A stretch of DNA of 60,000 nucleotides from Cristatella mucedo (GCA_009760855.2 WPIO01000004.1:2673001-2733000), one strand, 5' to 3'. Counted from the stretch's first letter, positions 44,800 through 56,934 are shown. Notes: generated by a model from the sequence alone, not told the origin. A program made the numbers and translations.

Positions 44800-46745
44800 T
44801 TCAAATTTGCGAGCATTTGCCGCAATTACATCACTAAACTATTGTGTTAGCTATTACATGAATAACGTCGTCAGACATTCGTAATACATTTCCCTATGCA
44901 CATCATTGACGTCGCATTCTTATAGTTTGCTCTGAATTATCTGTTGCTCTATGAACCAATGTTGTATGTGAGTTCGTAACATTTTATGTTGAGATACAAC
45001 GTTCATATTTCTTAATACCAAATTTATCTTGTGATCTATTACCAATATATAATCAGCTATTTTTTTTAGCGGATTAGATGTTCTAACAACATTAGTAAAT
45101 ATCTATATTTTCTTCTTTGACTATCATTCCTCAGTTCTGCATCATCGTCTAACATTTCGCCAGTCACTTCAAGACATTTTCAATCTAAAGGCTTGAGTGT
45201 AATAATATTTCGTTTGTTCTAGCAACACAGCTTTTTTAAGCAAATCCTGATTTTGAAAGATAATCAAATGCACAACTATTTGAACTTATCACTGCATAAT
45301 TACCATTTCAAAGCGCTCTAATCCAAAATTATTTTTTTCACTAGCTCTTATTCGTTTTGAATCATTATCAAAACAATTTCTCTTACATAGTGTAGTGCAT
45401 GGCTATTGTCCATGAACTTACTCATTCTTTTTTTGTAATTAAAGCTTATTTTCTGTATGTGCTTTCGTTGCTAATTTCGTAACTTCTCCTCAATAGTGAC
45501 GCTTTGTCTTCATCTTTACTGCCTAGTAATCCTAAATCCCTACTCTGTTTCTTCTTTAAATTTTCTTTAAACAGTATATGATTCAATTCCAATTATTATG
45601 CAGCTCATAATGTAACCGTTTATTTGATCAATGAAGTCTTGCTCTTTTAGTTATTAATGTCATATTTTTTCAATTATTGACTATTTCGAGTAACATATCC
45701 GTACAGTGCTTAGAACTTCTACTTATTTCTCCAAGTAAGTCCTTAATTCAATGAGCTAATCTATCTCTAGCCTTTTATTCAGTTATGTGTAGTAAATTTC
45801 ACTTAATGCTTTTAGCTTTTTAATTCTGTATAATGAAAAAGAATTACAATCTTTTATTTTTATATATTTTATGCATTTATAAATGACTCGACGTTTCTAC
45901 TTTTCTCATGATCTGTTATTTCTGTACTAGTTTGCCTGGCAATTCTATTTCTAGTAAGAAATATATCTAAACACTTCTATGCTTCACCCTAGTAACTTTC
46001 AGAGTTCCTGTGTTCGTGTTTAATTTAGGCAGTTCAAATATGTCTTTTTGAATGGTTCCGATAAGTATTCCGTCTCAAAATGTGTAGCATCAGGCTTAGC
46101 AACCTCTGCTATTTCATTGGCTTTCATGTATTTTCCGTCTATATTTACTTAAGCAGTCCGTTCCAGAATGTATAATATATCAGGAGCTAGATATAACATT
46201 TTAAAAGTTTCTATAGCCTTGTTATTCTAATTAGCAGTAGCTAATTTAGCTCTCTTATCTTAATTTTATTTATATTACCTAAATCATCAGTAGAAATGTC
46301 TATATGTTTTGGAATTTATGGGCCTCTGCTTGATCATCATCAAAGTTTCTGCTTCTAATCTTTAAGTCTTTGCATATTTTTTAAGCTCAGTTGCATCTGT
46401 TAAATGTAGCACATTTTAATTTTTTGTTTCGATATGCCCATGCCTCTTTAAAACTACAACTATAAACACTTCTCTTTTTAAAGCATTGCTTTACATTTAT
46501 CCTCTATATATAAATAGTGTTTTTCATTATTAGTTTCCATCATACGTTTTTCTACTGGGTTTACATTCCGGAATCTGCTTCGAATTCAGTTTTTGTCATA
46601 GCAGTTACATAATAACAAAAAATATTAGGTTAGTACGGATTAATGCAATCTAAATGTCTTATGATCAAAATCACTTAGGTATGCATCGCTAATATATTCA
46701 AAGTCAGTAGCACATTGACAAAGTTACTATTCCTTTAATTAATTC
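44800..46745 (-). other. AT-rich skewed block, possible decayed coding sequence
   Basis: The plus strand is T-rich and the minus strand purine-rich over about 1.9 kb. Minus-strand text includes GEMLDDDAELRNDSQRRKYR (about 45.1 kb), ADYILVIDHKINLVLRNMNV (about 45.0 kb, 46 codons open), NIDGKYMKANEIAEVAKPDA (about 46.1 kb) and LTRNRIARQTSTEITDHEKS (about 45.95 kb). Reading it as one protein needs many frame changes, so it is a weak coding claim. No family is recognised. Alternatives are plain skewed intergenic DNA or an old insertion from an AT-rich microbe or virus. Confidence 0.25.
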
Positions 46746-47155
46746 CTAATTTCCTTAGGATGCACGATGCATATTACCTTGTACAATATAAAAACATTTA
46801 ATCTTGTATGTAACCGTCAAATAAAATATCTACACATATTTTGCTGATTTTCAGTCAATAGAACGTAAAGATTAACTACATTTCTACAATAAGATATCCA
46901 TGTACACTTGATAATTTACCAAGATTATCTAAGTGCTAGCATGGTCAACCATTTAGTCAACCATAGATCTAGATGATAATGTATGTGTATTAGCTTACCA
47001 TTACGTTAGATATCTAATTCATGATTAACTAAGTCTCACTAGATACACTTGGACATACAACGAATGGCTAAATTTGAATTTTTGGTAGTGACTCTGTATT
47101 GCCATTTCATTTTTGTTGGCTTACGTCAACAGCAGGTACTTTATGAGACATATCT
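46746..47155. other. Unassigned AT-rich sequence
   Basis: Nothing is recognised before the hAT transposon. Confidence 0.4.
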
Positions 47156-47163
47156 ACATAGAA
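47156..47163. repeat. hAT target-site duplication, left
   Basis: ACATAGAA immediately precedes the terminal repeat, and an identical octamer follows the right end at 49949-49956. Confidence 0.97.
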
Positions 47164-47557
47164 CAGGGGTGTCCAACCTTTTTGCGTTGGGTGGCCACAT
47201 TTAGAAAAATTTAAAAGGTCCGGGGGGGGGCCACATGTAAATTGGCGTAGTTGACCGCATAAGAAAATAAGATCGTAATTTAGTATGACTATTACTATTA
47301 TACTTAATAAATGAACCGCAATATAATAGTATTTTTAGCATAATTATAATTAAAAATAATAATAATTTAATCATGCGTCATGGAAAATAATTCGATAGAT
47401 ATTATGGCCAAACTTTTCCATTTGGATTTTTATTTGAATAATATGGAGACAGAAGCTTATAAAGCTTACAAAATTACATGACAAGGACTCACATAATATT
47501 AATGTCTTCGGATTTATTAAATGCCACATGTATTCAATGTCTTCTGCACTGCAGGCA

Positions 47558-49356
47558 TTAATGAAATATTTGGCATTGTTTCCGTTTGCATAAAAAATCA
47601 TCATCTGCTGCAACAGTGGATGTGGCAATTCTAAGGATTCCTGATAAATGTTCATCTGTGAGAACGTATTGAGTCTTTGTTTTCACATTTTTAAGTCTGG
47701 AAAAAGGCTGTTCACAGCAATATGTGCTGCCAAAAAGTGCAAAATACCTGCGAGCATGTTTGGCTAGGTTAGGAAAAGACTCTGATGAAACATAGTGCTT
47801 GTAAAAGGTAACAAGGTCGTGCTGATCATAAGCAGTTTTTAAATTGCTGTCATTATGAATGTCGATTAGTTAGAAATGAAATTCACCAGGTGCATCAGAG
47901 GGATCGATAATAAATGGATTACTAATCATGTTCATGTCATCCGCATGTTGTTGGACATCCAGAAACATCTCTCCGAATTCATCAACAAGTTTGCTAGCAA
48001 TAGTGGAGTATTTCATATGAGCCAGCGTTTCAGGCGATCTTGTTGCTAGTGTTGTGAAATGTGACAGTTTTTTCTGATCTAAGTGTTTCTGGAAAGGTTT
48101 CAGCTTTTGCACAAACGCGACAGCACACTCATACATCGTATGGACCAGTTGATCCTTACCTTGGAGTTTGACATTAAGATCTGCAAGATGTTTGGTCATG
48201 TCCACCAAAAAAGCCAAGTCATTCAGCCACTGCTGGTCATCGAGGAATCTAACATCTTTTCCATTTTCTGTCATAAATGTTTTCATTTCATCCCGAAGTG
48301 ACCAAAACCTGGCTAACGTGTTTGCCCTACTTAGCCAACGGATTTGGCAGAAATAAATAACATCACAAAGATCTGATCCCAACTCTTCAAGGAAAGCTTG
48401 AAATTGTCTGTGGTTTAGCGAATGAGACCTTATCACATTGACTGTTGAAACTAAATTGTCCATTACATGTTGCATGCACAAGACCTTTGCACATAGCTGT
48501 TCTTGGTGGATCATGCAGTGATGACTGACAATTTTGTGAAGTACTAATTTTACCATTAATGATACAAATCCATTGTGTCTACCTGTCATTGAAGGGGCTC
48601 CGTCTGTGGTTATACCAATCAATTTAGTTTCAGGGAAATTAAATTTTGTGAATACCCTCTTGACCTGATCCAAAATATCCCTCCCCGTTGTAGTGCCTTT
48701 GATGAACATATATCCAACAGTTCTTCGATAATGACAAACTTTCCTGTTACTCCGCGTACAAACACCGACAGTTGAGCCGTATCGCTATTGTCCATGCTTT
48801 CGTCAAGCGAAAGAGAATAAAATTCGCATTCTGCAAGTCTTTTAGTGAGACTTTCTTCTATGTTGGATGTGAGCTCGTCAACTCTTCTCGCAACCGTTTG
48901 ATGAGAAAGACTGACTTTCTCTACTTCTGTCTTATTTTCTGGACAGACCACACCAGTAAACAGCCTGAGGCATTCCTTGACAAATTCACCATTGTAAAAT
49001 GCTTTCCCCCGCTAAGCTATAGCATCAGCTATTACCAAACTTAATTTGGTTGAAGCCTCAGACTTGTTGCTGACTGCTGTAAACAAAGACTGCTGTCCGA
49101 TGACGCTCTGTTTCAACGAGTTCACGCGATCAATTCGAAGTTGACCGGTCAGGCTGTTGTACCTGACGCCATGGTTTGTTGAAAAATGTTGCTTAACATT
49201 GTACTTCTTTGCAACGGCAATTGTTTCTTGACACATGAGGCACATAATCCTACCGAAGCGTTCCATTACAAAATATTCTACAGTCCAAGATGCTTTGAAA
49301 AGTCTTCCTTCTGCGTCAATTTTTCGTGTTTTGCTAGTATTCACATTCGCCGCCAT
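47558..49356 (-). pseudogene. hAT transposase (ZBED5/SCAND3/GTF2IRD2-like type), ~600 codons
   Basis: The transposase cuts and pastes the element by a DDE/RNase-H-like reaction in the nucleus. The start at 49356 follows AAA before ATGG. Residues 39-62 hold a zinc-finger-like C39-x2-C42...H57-x4-H62. Catalytic-region landmarks are LSLDESMDNSDTAQLSVFVR (first Asp block) and GITTDGAPSMTG (second Asp). The C-terminal dimerisation part ends with SFPNLAKHARRYFALFGSTY, CCEQPFSRLKNVKTKTQ and LTDEHLSGILRIATS, close to the natural end at 47558. Breaks are a TAG near 49012, a one-base frameshift near 48705 and a TAA near 47868. The reading frame is otherwise intact, so decay is recent. The similarity to vertebrate domesticated hAT genes is from memory of the family, not a search. 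Confidence 0.92.
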
Positions 49357-49501
49357 TTTTCTCTGTGAAATGAAACAACAGATCAGTTACGAATTGATCA
49401 ATTTATATTTTATCAAAGCAATATCTTTGTATTATTAAGTAAGTTGAGCAATACGCGTTTTTTGAAAAACCTACCTGACTGATCCCAGTTCATGAAGCAG
49501 C

Positions 49502-49625
49502 AGCTAAGAAACGGTGTTGTTCTTTTTTTCTATCCACAGTGTGAAACAGTTGAGTTGTGAAACAGTTGTGAAACAGCTGAGAAACGGTTTTGTTCTTTAT
49601 TTCTATCCACAGTGTGAAGCAGTTA
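49502..49625. repeat. 73-bp tandem duplication inside the hAT element
   Basis: AGCT(A/G)AGAAACGG(T/G) followed by TTGTTCTTT, TTTCTATCCACAGTGTGAA(A/G)CAG starts at 49502 and again at 49575. An inner GTGAAACAGTTG word is also repeated. It lies upstream of the transposase start, where promoter or subterminal binding sites would be expected. Confidence 0.85.
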
Positions 49626-49948
49626 ATTCCGCTTGAGGAAGCGTTATAAATGTGATCGTAATGGCGCCGCTGTAGCACAAATATATTACCCCTTCACGCC
49701 AAAATGTTGACATGAAGGCTAGCAAAATAAGTCAATTTTTTATCTTCATGCGAAAATAGCCATTCGGACACCTTCACGCTTCACGCGTGAGTGAAGCACA
49801 TCACAGCGCCTTATATCGCCGTTTGTAATGATTAAAAATTAACGAAAAACATGGAGTGACAAATATTTTTGGGATAACGTTGCGGGCCGCATAGAAGACC
49901 TCGGCGGGCCGGGTTGTGGCCCGCGGGCAACGTGTTGGACACCCCCGA

Positions 49949-49956
49949 CATAGAAT
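49949..49956. repeat. hAT target-site duplication, right
   Basis: ACATAGAA, identical to 47156-47163. Confidence 0.97.
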
Positions 49957-50149
49957 ACTATAATCACAGTTTAATTCAAATGTATTTATATTTTATAAGA
50001 AATCAGCACATACTGTATCAAGTAGCGTACACATACTTGTAATCTTCATTAGAAATATGAAGAAACTGCAACTAAGAGACAAATAGATTTAATGTAAAAA
50101 GCAGTTTATTCCATTTTTTCAGAGTAAATTCATTTTTTTAATCTAATGA

Positions 50150-51260
50150 TCTAATGGATCTGAATCACGGTCTCATACTTATGATCTGAGGCTCGCATGT
50201 GATATAGGTAAAAGATTAGGTTCCAAAAAGCGGGTGCAAAAATGCTTAGGCTGGTGTGAGAATAGATCGGATTGGTAGGTTGAGTTAAGGAAGGAAGGGA
50301 CCTAAAAGTGAGTGACAAAACCATAAAAAAGGTTGTTGCATTGCTTGAATGGGAGCCTGTGCAGGTCGGCGAAAAGTGGTGTGATGTGGCCACTGCCACT
50401 CTTAGGACAGACAAGCCTAGCTGCAGAGGTGTTCATCAGCAGTAAGCTCCTGATTGCACAGACCGAAGAGCAATCAAGCAGCGAGTAACAGAAATCGAGA
50501 CCGGATGTCAAATGTTAAAAGACCAATGTAGATATGGTATCCCTGTTTAAGCAAGTCCAAATTTTAGCAGTTTCATATAGCCGAAAGTAGGCAGACTTGA
50601 TTGTGGAGCTGATGGGGTCGTCTAATGAATGGTCACTTTGGAATTGCACATCTAAATTCCGTGCAGATCCAGCAGGAGATATGCTGGCTGAGCTCATTTA
50701 GATCATTTGCTTGTGCATAACCAGAAAGTTGGATTGTTCAGTCAAGACAAGAAAGTTTGCTGCTACGTATTTGTGAAAGTCATCAATACACGCAGCCAGT
50801 GGGTGGACAGAAATCGATGTGATGGAATGCTGGGATAAATCAAAGCGAAGGGAAAACTGAGTGTCATTGGCGTAGAAGTAAAAGCCTCAGTTTTGCTTTG
50901 CAATCACTTTGGCAAGAGCTTGAGTACAAAGCATGATAAAGCGGGATCGAGCACAGTGCCCTGAGGTACTCCATACTTCAGTAGTTCGTTGGACGATCTT
51001 TTCTATTCACAACCTTACTCGGGAATTCCCCACAAAGATAGAACCTGAACCGTTGCGGTACAATACCAGTATTGCCTAGCCGAGATGAGTGGCGCTCCAG
51101 AAGAACCCAATGATAGATTTTAATTAAAGCTGCCAAATGATTTAGCAAAATAGGTAGAGAGACTCTACCCAAGTCCCAAGTTTTTGTGAAGGTCATTATG
51201 CACTAAAGCAATGGTGACTGTGTACAGTGAATAGCTTTAAAACTAGACTAAAACTTAATA
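50150..51260 (-). mobile_element. LINE-A RT region, degraded
   Basis: The minus strand reads as LINE-A from the RT C-terminal region (ATSHHFSPTCTGSHSSN in a shifted frame, 50.36 kb) through the thumb (SARNLDVQFQSDHSLDD, 50.62 kb), the YADD-region homologue (50.85 kb) and block A homologue (51.1 kb) to about 51260. Many indels and stops are present, and the 3' UTR and hairpin are missing. Confidence 0.8.
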
Positions 51261-52950
51261 GATGCACGATCGGATCAGCTGCTTAGATCATTCTGGGAAA
51301 TTTTGCAAGACTGGCTAATTTACTCAAATAACCTGTTTTTTGGTAATAAGATTGTGCCTTTATTATCTTTAAGTGATTGCTGCTACCCGAATTATGCCGG
51401 TTTTAAAAGAGATAACACAATATGACGAACATGCTGGAAATACAAGGGGGATTTATTTCGTGATGTAATGAAACCCAGTCGATTAATGAATATTGGATAT
51501 ACGGGGATGGAGAGTGGAAAGTTTGGTTCCTGCACACAATTTGAATGCTCTTGATACACGTCATATATGAAGCATGTGTAACATGTGAATTTTCATTAGC
51601 ATATCAAATTATATTGGGATATTGTGTCTTATAATGAATTTGACATATACAATTCACGTGTAGTAGTGAGAATATCCATCTCTGTACCAGTTAGTCAAGT
51701 GTTGGGCATTCAGTTCTACAACACAATTCCTTCGGTTGTAATATTACGTGGTACTAATTAAAGCTAGAAAAGTCATATAGAAAAATCCTCCAAATCGACA
51801 ATTAAGCTAACATATACCCTGACGATCTGAACTCGTAGATAGTGTAGGTTGCCATTCATTAGAGTCTTGACCAGGATGCTAAAAAAAAAATTGTGCATAA
51901 CAGAACAGCGATTGCCATTTATGTGCTCAAGTGTAATCTACCAGCAAATCGTCTTAGATAACTGCACACTAGCATTAACCGCAAAAAATGCACCTTACCC
52001 ACACAATCTCAGAAAAACTACCGGAAAAGGCATTATTTCAATCATGTGTGGACATGCATGCTGAACTGACCTTCCGAGCAGTAACTTGTTTCCAATTAAT
52101 ATTTCTACACGATATCCACATTTATGTATCTGGTATAATTTGGCTGGTAAATGCAGTCACTGCTCGCGAATCTAACTCCTTGTTTGATTAATTTTTGCCT
52201 AAGGTAATGCAAAACTGAAGCTAGGCGTGTCATTCATGAGCGTCACAACTTACACCTTACACTAGGTTTTACTTCGATGGACTTACTAATAACCATCCGG
52301 TTAACTAGAAACTCGGAACTCAGGTAGTTTGCCTATCGATTTTATTTTCGTGAATGCTTTAGTCCTGCCTTATCTATCAGAAATACTTTATTCTCATTCG
52401 TCCCACAACAATACCTTCTCTTATGACTGCAGAACTTAAGGTATAAAATATTGCACCCTGTAGCGACTGTGCAGTCAGTTCGTATACATCAAAAGCCTCT
52501 ACCTTACTGCTAGTGAAGTCACGACAACGCTTTTCTATCTAAAGTTAAAAAGTAGAGTTTTAAATGCCACAAATAGATTAGAAACTGTTGATTATGAACG
52601 GATTTAACAACAGTGGTCATGCATTCAAAGATCGAATGCTCTCTGACTTAGCCTCGAGAGAAAGTGTGAGCAAGTTGGGCCGCCACGATAAGACCAAAAT
52701 TAGCTTTGATTTAGAAATGCCAAATCAATTTTTAAAATATAAACTCGACGCTTGCTTATGATGGCATCTCTGCAAGTCGAAATAAATGATTATTCCGGAG
52801 GTGTTGGGTATGTAGTTACAACTTTACACCTCTCACTTTATGTTGACTACACTCGTGTGTTATCAGTACAAGCTTACTGTGTCGGTAACCATGCATGCAA
52901 CTTAGAAAGATCGTGATTTCAAAAGCTAAAGCACGTGGGGTTGATGTTTA
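51261..52950. other. Unassigned AT-rich sequence
   Basis: No gene or repeat is recognised. Plus-strand frames of 67 to 71 codons at 51849-52191 have no motif. Confidence 0.4.
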
Positions 52951-52954
52951 ATTG

Positions 52955-53695
52955 GGAACATTGCTAATATTCCGGCTTTTTAAGATAGGGATACGACATC
53001 TAAATTGATCCACAAACTTGTGACTTCCCGTCTTGACTTCTGTAAGTGATTGCTTGCTGGTCTGCTGGCCTGGGCAATCAGGCACTTAAAGCTTGTGCAA
53101 AAGTCTACAGCTAGGCTTATCTGTCGTGAACGTCGCAGTTGCCACATCACAACACTTCTCGCCGACCTGCATTGGCTACCAGTCAAGCTACGCATCGACT
53201 TCAACATTTCGTCTCTCACTTTTCTGGCCCTTTATTTTTCGGCTCCAGCCCTATCTATCAGAACCGCTCCCCCGCCAGGCTAGCCATAGTACCACAGCTT
53301 TTTTCGGAATCTACTTCTTTACATATACCTCCTAAAAAAATCAAATCCTGTTGAGATCGCAGCTTTAGTTCGTATGCACCCAAAACCTGGAACTCACTCT
53401 CGACTTGTGTCATGATTTCTCCTGACTTGGCAGCATTTACTAAGAAACTAAATATACATCCATTTATGACGGCATTTATTGAGTCCCCGGGATTCGTCCT
53501 CCACGTGCCCATGCGTGCTGATACTGTGCATCCTGCCACGAAACATGCTTGCATGTCATGCTTAACCACGTTAGTTTTGTTGTGTATTTTACATGCTACC
53601 ACTAACCATTCGATCGTGCTTCGTTTATAGCAAATTTAAAGTGCCTATAAAGAGATTGAGTTCTCGGTGGGCGCTATATCGCACGTATTATCACA
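52955..53695 (+). mobile_element. LINE-A 3' half, plus strand
   Basis: Plus-strand RT text (RHLKLVQKSTARLICRERRS, then ADLHWLPVKLRIDFNISSLT at about 53.08-53.22 kb) continues through the RT C-terminus (PDLAAFTKKLNIHPFMTAFI, about 53.44 kb) to the 3' UTR and the hairpin AAAGTGCC...GGGCGCTATAT at 53.64-53.69 kb. Several frameshifts break the ORF. Confidence 0.88.
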
Positions 53696-55985
53696 ATTAA
53701 TATTGCATATGCGAAGCTGTTTAGTAAGCTAACCATTCCTTTGCTGTTTTCAGGTACTAGTTAAATATAAAATAAACTGGATAGGCGTACATACTTAAAT
53801 GTCCTTTCGCAATTCATGGCGAATGCATTGCTTTTCAATGCATTGAGTGTAATGGTGGGCTTAAAAAGTAATTCGTTTTAAAAATCTCTTTGCTTAAAGT
53901 CAGTTTTAGGACACTTAATGAACAAAAGTTAACAGTGTTTATATAAGTTCTAGAATACGGTATATTAAATTAAAATCTTGTCATTATAATTGAGAAAGAA
54001 AGGAAAGGGTTCACATCGCTGTTCTTGGTATTAATAGTGGACTGATACGAAAAGATGTCAGTGCTATCCCTTCTGGACTAGAGGACTCTGACTTCAATCA
54101 GTTTACTTGTATGATGGCTTCACATTTTGATCTAATGTCTCTCGAAGTATTTCATAGATGTAACATCAATATGTGCAACATACAAGTAAACTGGTTTCTT
54201 TCAACTTTTATAGTCCATAAGGGAAGGCACTGTGACAATTTTACATATTCCGGCCGCTTTCAAAGAAAGGCTAATGACAGCGAAATGCAGTTTAGGTAAC
54301 TGCTCACACTGTGTGGACACCGTGATGTTTATTTGGGGAATTCCGACGAACTGAGATGATTCAGAATTCACGCTGAGGAAAAGTAGTGAGGTAATGTGCT
54401 TTCATGTCTTACATTTCTATAAGCCATTTTAGCTATTTGTGATATCTTCGCTTCTAAAATTTGTTTGTGCCCGAGCCACATCGGTGGCAGGCAGCTTCAC
54501 AGCATACCCCAATCAGACCGACTGTGTCCGTTACTGACTTTTAATCATCCACCTGCAGATTCAGATTATGATTGCTGCTTATAAATGCGATGGAGTTAAC
54601 TTTCTGCTGACTCGGAAAAAACATTGTCTACATTTATCATATATATTACATTTAGCATATTCAAGCATATATACAACAGCCATAGAACACAACATAACGG
54701 AGAGACCAAACATGCACATACTGCACAACACTGCACATAATTGCTAAATCTCATAATTACGACATTTGTTACGAATCGGTAATATATTAACTGCTGACGG
54801 ATAAGTGGTTGAACCTTTTTTCCGTGAACAAATTTATTAAAGGCAGATCATCCAACCTAATTTTATCTGTCTGGTTCCTAATGTCCCCAACTCCGTTAAT
54901 ATTCTTTCAGAATCGATGTCTACTTTTCCGACTAACGGAATCCAGTAGAATTTAGCTGGATTCACAGGCAGACTTATGCATGAGAAAAAAATGCTACTCA
55001 GGTGCCGTCCAAGATCTTTCCAGATCCTCTGCATTCTTAAATACTTTGCACGATTTAAGTTTATGTTCGTAAGCATAGGTCCTGCTATTCACTAGGCCCA
55101 GAGTTCACTGCTGCATGCTTTTGCAAGTCTGTCCTAACATGATAAATTGATACAAATGATGCTAGTTTTAACTTCTAAAGCAGTGGACAGTAAAACGCTC
55201 GGATAGAGATTTAGTCCTCTTAATTGGCTAATATGACCCGACTTCACATAGTGGCCAAAGTTTGTACATCTGGTTTGCAAGTATTTTCCAAATTACTCAT
55301 GACTCAAACTAGAAATGGCAATCTTTTTCGTTTGTGGCTGGCACCGTGGTTTTATTAAAAATACAAAACTTGAATATGAAGAGTAGATACTAAATATCAT
55401 CTCAAATTTCTAAAATAGTCAGAAAATAGACTACTAATCAAATTCCTATGTATTTACTCTAAAAATATGGGAAATGAATAACTCCAAAGTTCTAAAACTA
55501 GTAGATACTTTAGCTTGTGCATATGCTGAAAATAGTTTTTATGAATTGGCTCAAACATACCCTAATTTCATGTTTTGATCATAATAAGGGTCACCATATT
55601 GCAGTATATCCAGCTGAAAGCTCGCCTCGTTCCATTGGGTAAGCAGCAAAGTTATCGCATAATTTTCAAGATTATCGTTAAGAAAATAGCCTTGGTTAAA
55701 ATTAAGCATCCTGTTTTAGTAAAGTTTTTTGAGAGCAAGAACTGGATGCTCAAAATAACCGATAACTTTTTATTTTCCAGGCAGCCGTGAGCCGCTCCAA
55801 TGAAATCTCACTAGGAACTTTCCTCCTCTTGTTTAGCCCGTTGGCTGATTCTGCTTACTCTGTGATAGTCGTTTCACTTATTCTAAAGTAACTACCAGCT
55901 TTAACCTGTACCCATGAAAGTGCTCAAAACTTATTGGGGTACTTAAAAGCTGGTTTCTCAATATCTTGATTTAAGGCCGAACTTC
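53696..55985. other. Unassigned AT-rich sequence
   Basis: No supported feature. A 79-codon minus-strand frame at 54837-55076 has mixed composition but no motif or splice pair I trust. Confidence 0.35.
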
Positions 55986-55988
55986 AGG

Positions 55989-56200
55989 CTAATAAAATGA
56001 CCTTCCAAGGTTCGACAAGCAGCTGAAACTATCAGCCAATTTTGTTTTCCTTAATGAGAAGTCAATCCTTTGCGGTCTGTCTCTTTTTGGATCGTACACC
56101 TTAGACTCCTGGCTGTCACATAGCCCAAGAAGACTGGAAAACTTCACGACACAACCTATGAGATGCTTCAATAGTGGCATCATTTTTAGATCTTCGATCA
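55989..56200 (-). other. Open minus-strand frame of mixed composition
   Basis: The minus strand reads KFSSLLGLCDSQESKVYDPK and RIDFSLRKTKLADSFSCLSN without a stop for about 70 codons, next to a SINE. It could be part of an exon, but no strong donor follows and no family is recognised. Confidence 0.2.
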
Positions 56201-56201
56201 A

Positions 56202-56338
56202 GTTTGGTCCAGCGGTTAAGGTGCTCGCCCCGACCAAGGCCTGGCTGAGGTCGTGTGCTCGAGCCCCGAGGCATATGTGAAGCGCCTGAATAGATATTAA
56301 GTTCTCTTGGGGCGCTATATAAATGAATTATATTTTTT
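56202..56338 (+). mobile_element. tRNA-SINE with LINE-A hairpin, intact-looking copy
   Basis: Box A is TGGTCCAGCGG and box B is GTGCTCGAGCCCC. Then come CATATGTGAAGCGCC, AGATATTAAGTTCTCT, GGGGCGCTATATAAATG and an AT tail. It is nearly identical to the 25.92-kb copy. Confidence 0.9.
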
Positions 56339-56344
56339 TAATTA

Positions 56345-56615
56345 TATAATAACATTAACAATAAAGCACTCGATAAAGCGCCCTCAGAAAACTTAATCTA
56401 TTTCTAGGCGCCTTACATTTGCTGCCAAGGGAAATGCAATTGAATGGTAAGTAAAATCATGCTTGAAAAACAAGCAACATGAATAATATGGTTAGGGGTG
56501 ACTTGCACAGGGTCAACATACAACTGTGGTTAACGGCGGCATGCACAGTGTCAGCACACACAAGCACATGAGGGTCGAATCACAGGGACCCACTAAATGC
56601 TGTCCTAAATAGGTG
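56345..56615 (-). mobile_element. LINE-A 3' UTR and RT end
   Basis: A short AACAATAA tail, GCACTCGATAAAGCGCCC, the hairpin, the UTR (GGTTAGGGGTGACTTGCACAG) and the last RT codons up to CCTAAATAGGTG. It lies just after the SINE with the two tails facing each other. Confidence 0.88.
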
Positions 56616-56729
56616 ATAACTTCCTAGCAATAGCTAAAATACTTCAAGACCCTATGTAACATCTTAGCAAAAGTTTAGTCTTCATTAAGGTGCAAAGAGC
56701 GAGCAGAGACTGATAGTAGACTGATAAGC

Positions 56730-56751
56730 ATATATATATATATATATATAC

Positions 56752-56814
<63 letters not shown>
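56730..56814. repeat. Compound (TA)n/(TG)n microsatellite
   Basis: About 24 bp of TA, a short ATAC interruption and about 54 bp of TG. Open His/Thr-rich frames here are artefacts of the repeat. Confidence 0.97.
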
Positions 56815-56816
<2 letters not shown>

Positions 56817-56934
56817 AATATGATATTGCTGAGACTGATAAGTAGAGACTGATAGTGTTCCTCTTAAGAACCACCTTGAGTCTCCTGCTCTATGAGCTCT
56901 TTGTGAATAGCTCAATCAGGTATCACACAGAATA

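Larger units (their letters stand above)
47164..49948 (-). mobile_element. hAT-superfamily DNA transposon, 2785 bp, near complete
   Basis: The element starts CAGGGGTGTCCAAC and ends GTTGGACACCCCCG, terminal inverted repeats of 14 bp with one mismatch. It is flanked by a perfect 8-bp duplication, the hallmark of hAT insertion. It encodes one transposase on the minus strand. A G-run (about 47221-47229) sits near the left end, and a 73-bp tandem duplication lies upstream of the transposase start. The coding region has two stops and one frameshift, so this copy is not autonomous now, but it kept both ends and could in principle be mobilised by a relative. Confidence 0.96.

Noticed and set aside
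47371-47655. 94-codon minus-strand frame next to the transposase
   Set aside because: It overlaps the transposase C-terminus in another frame. The genuine frame ends at 47558 with the expected dimerisation motif.
48083-49438. Several plus-strand frames of 60-90 codons inside the hAT element
   Set aside because: They are antisense shadows of the transposase coding strand.
56644-56915. Two frames with long His-Thr repeats
   Set aside because: They are translations of a GT microsatellite.
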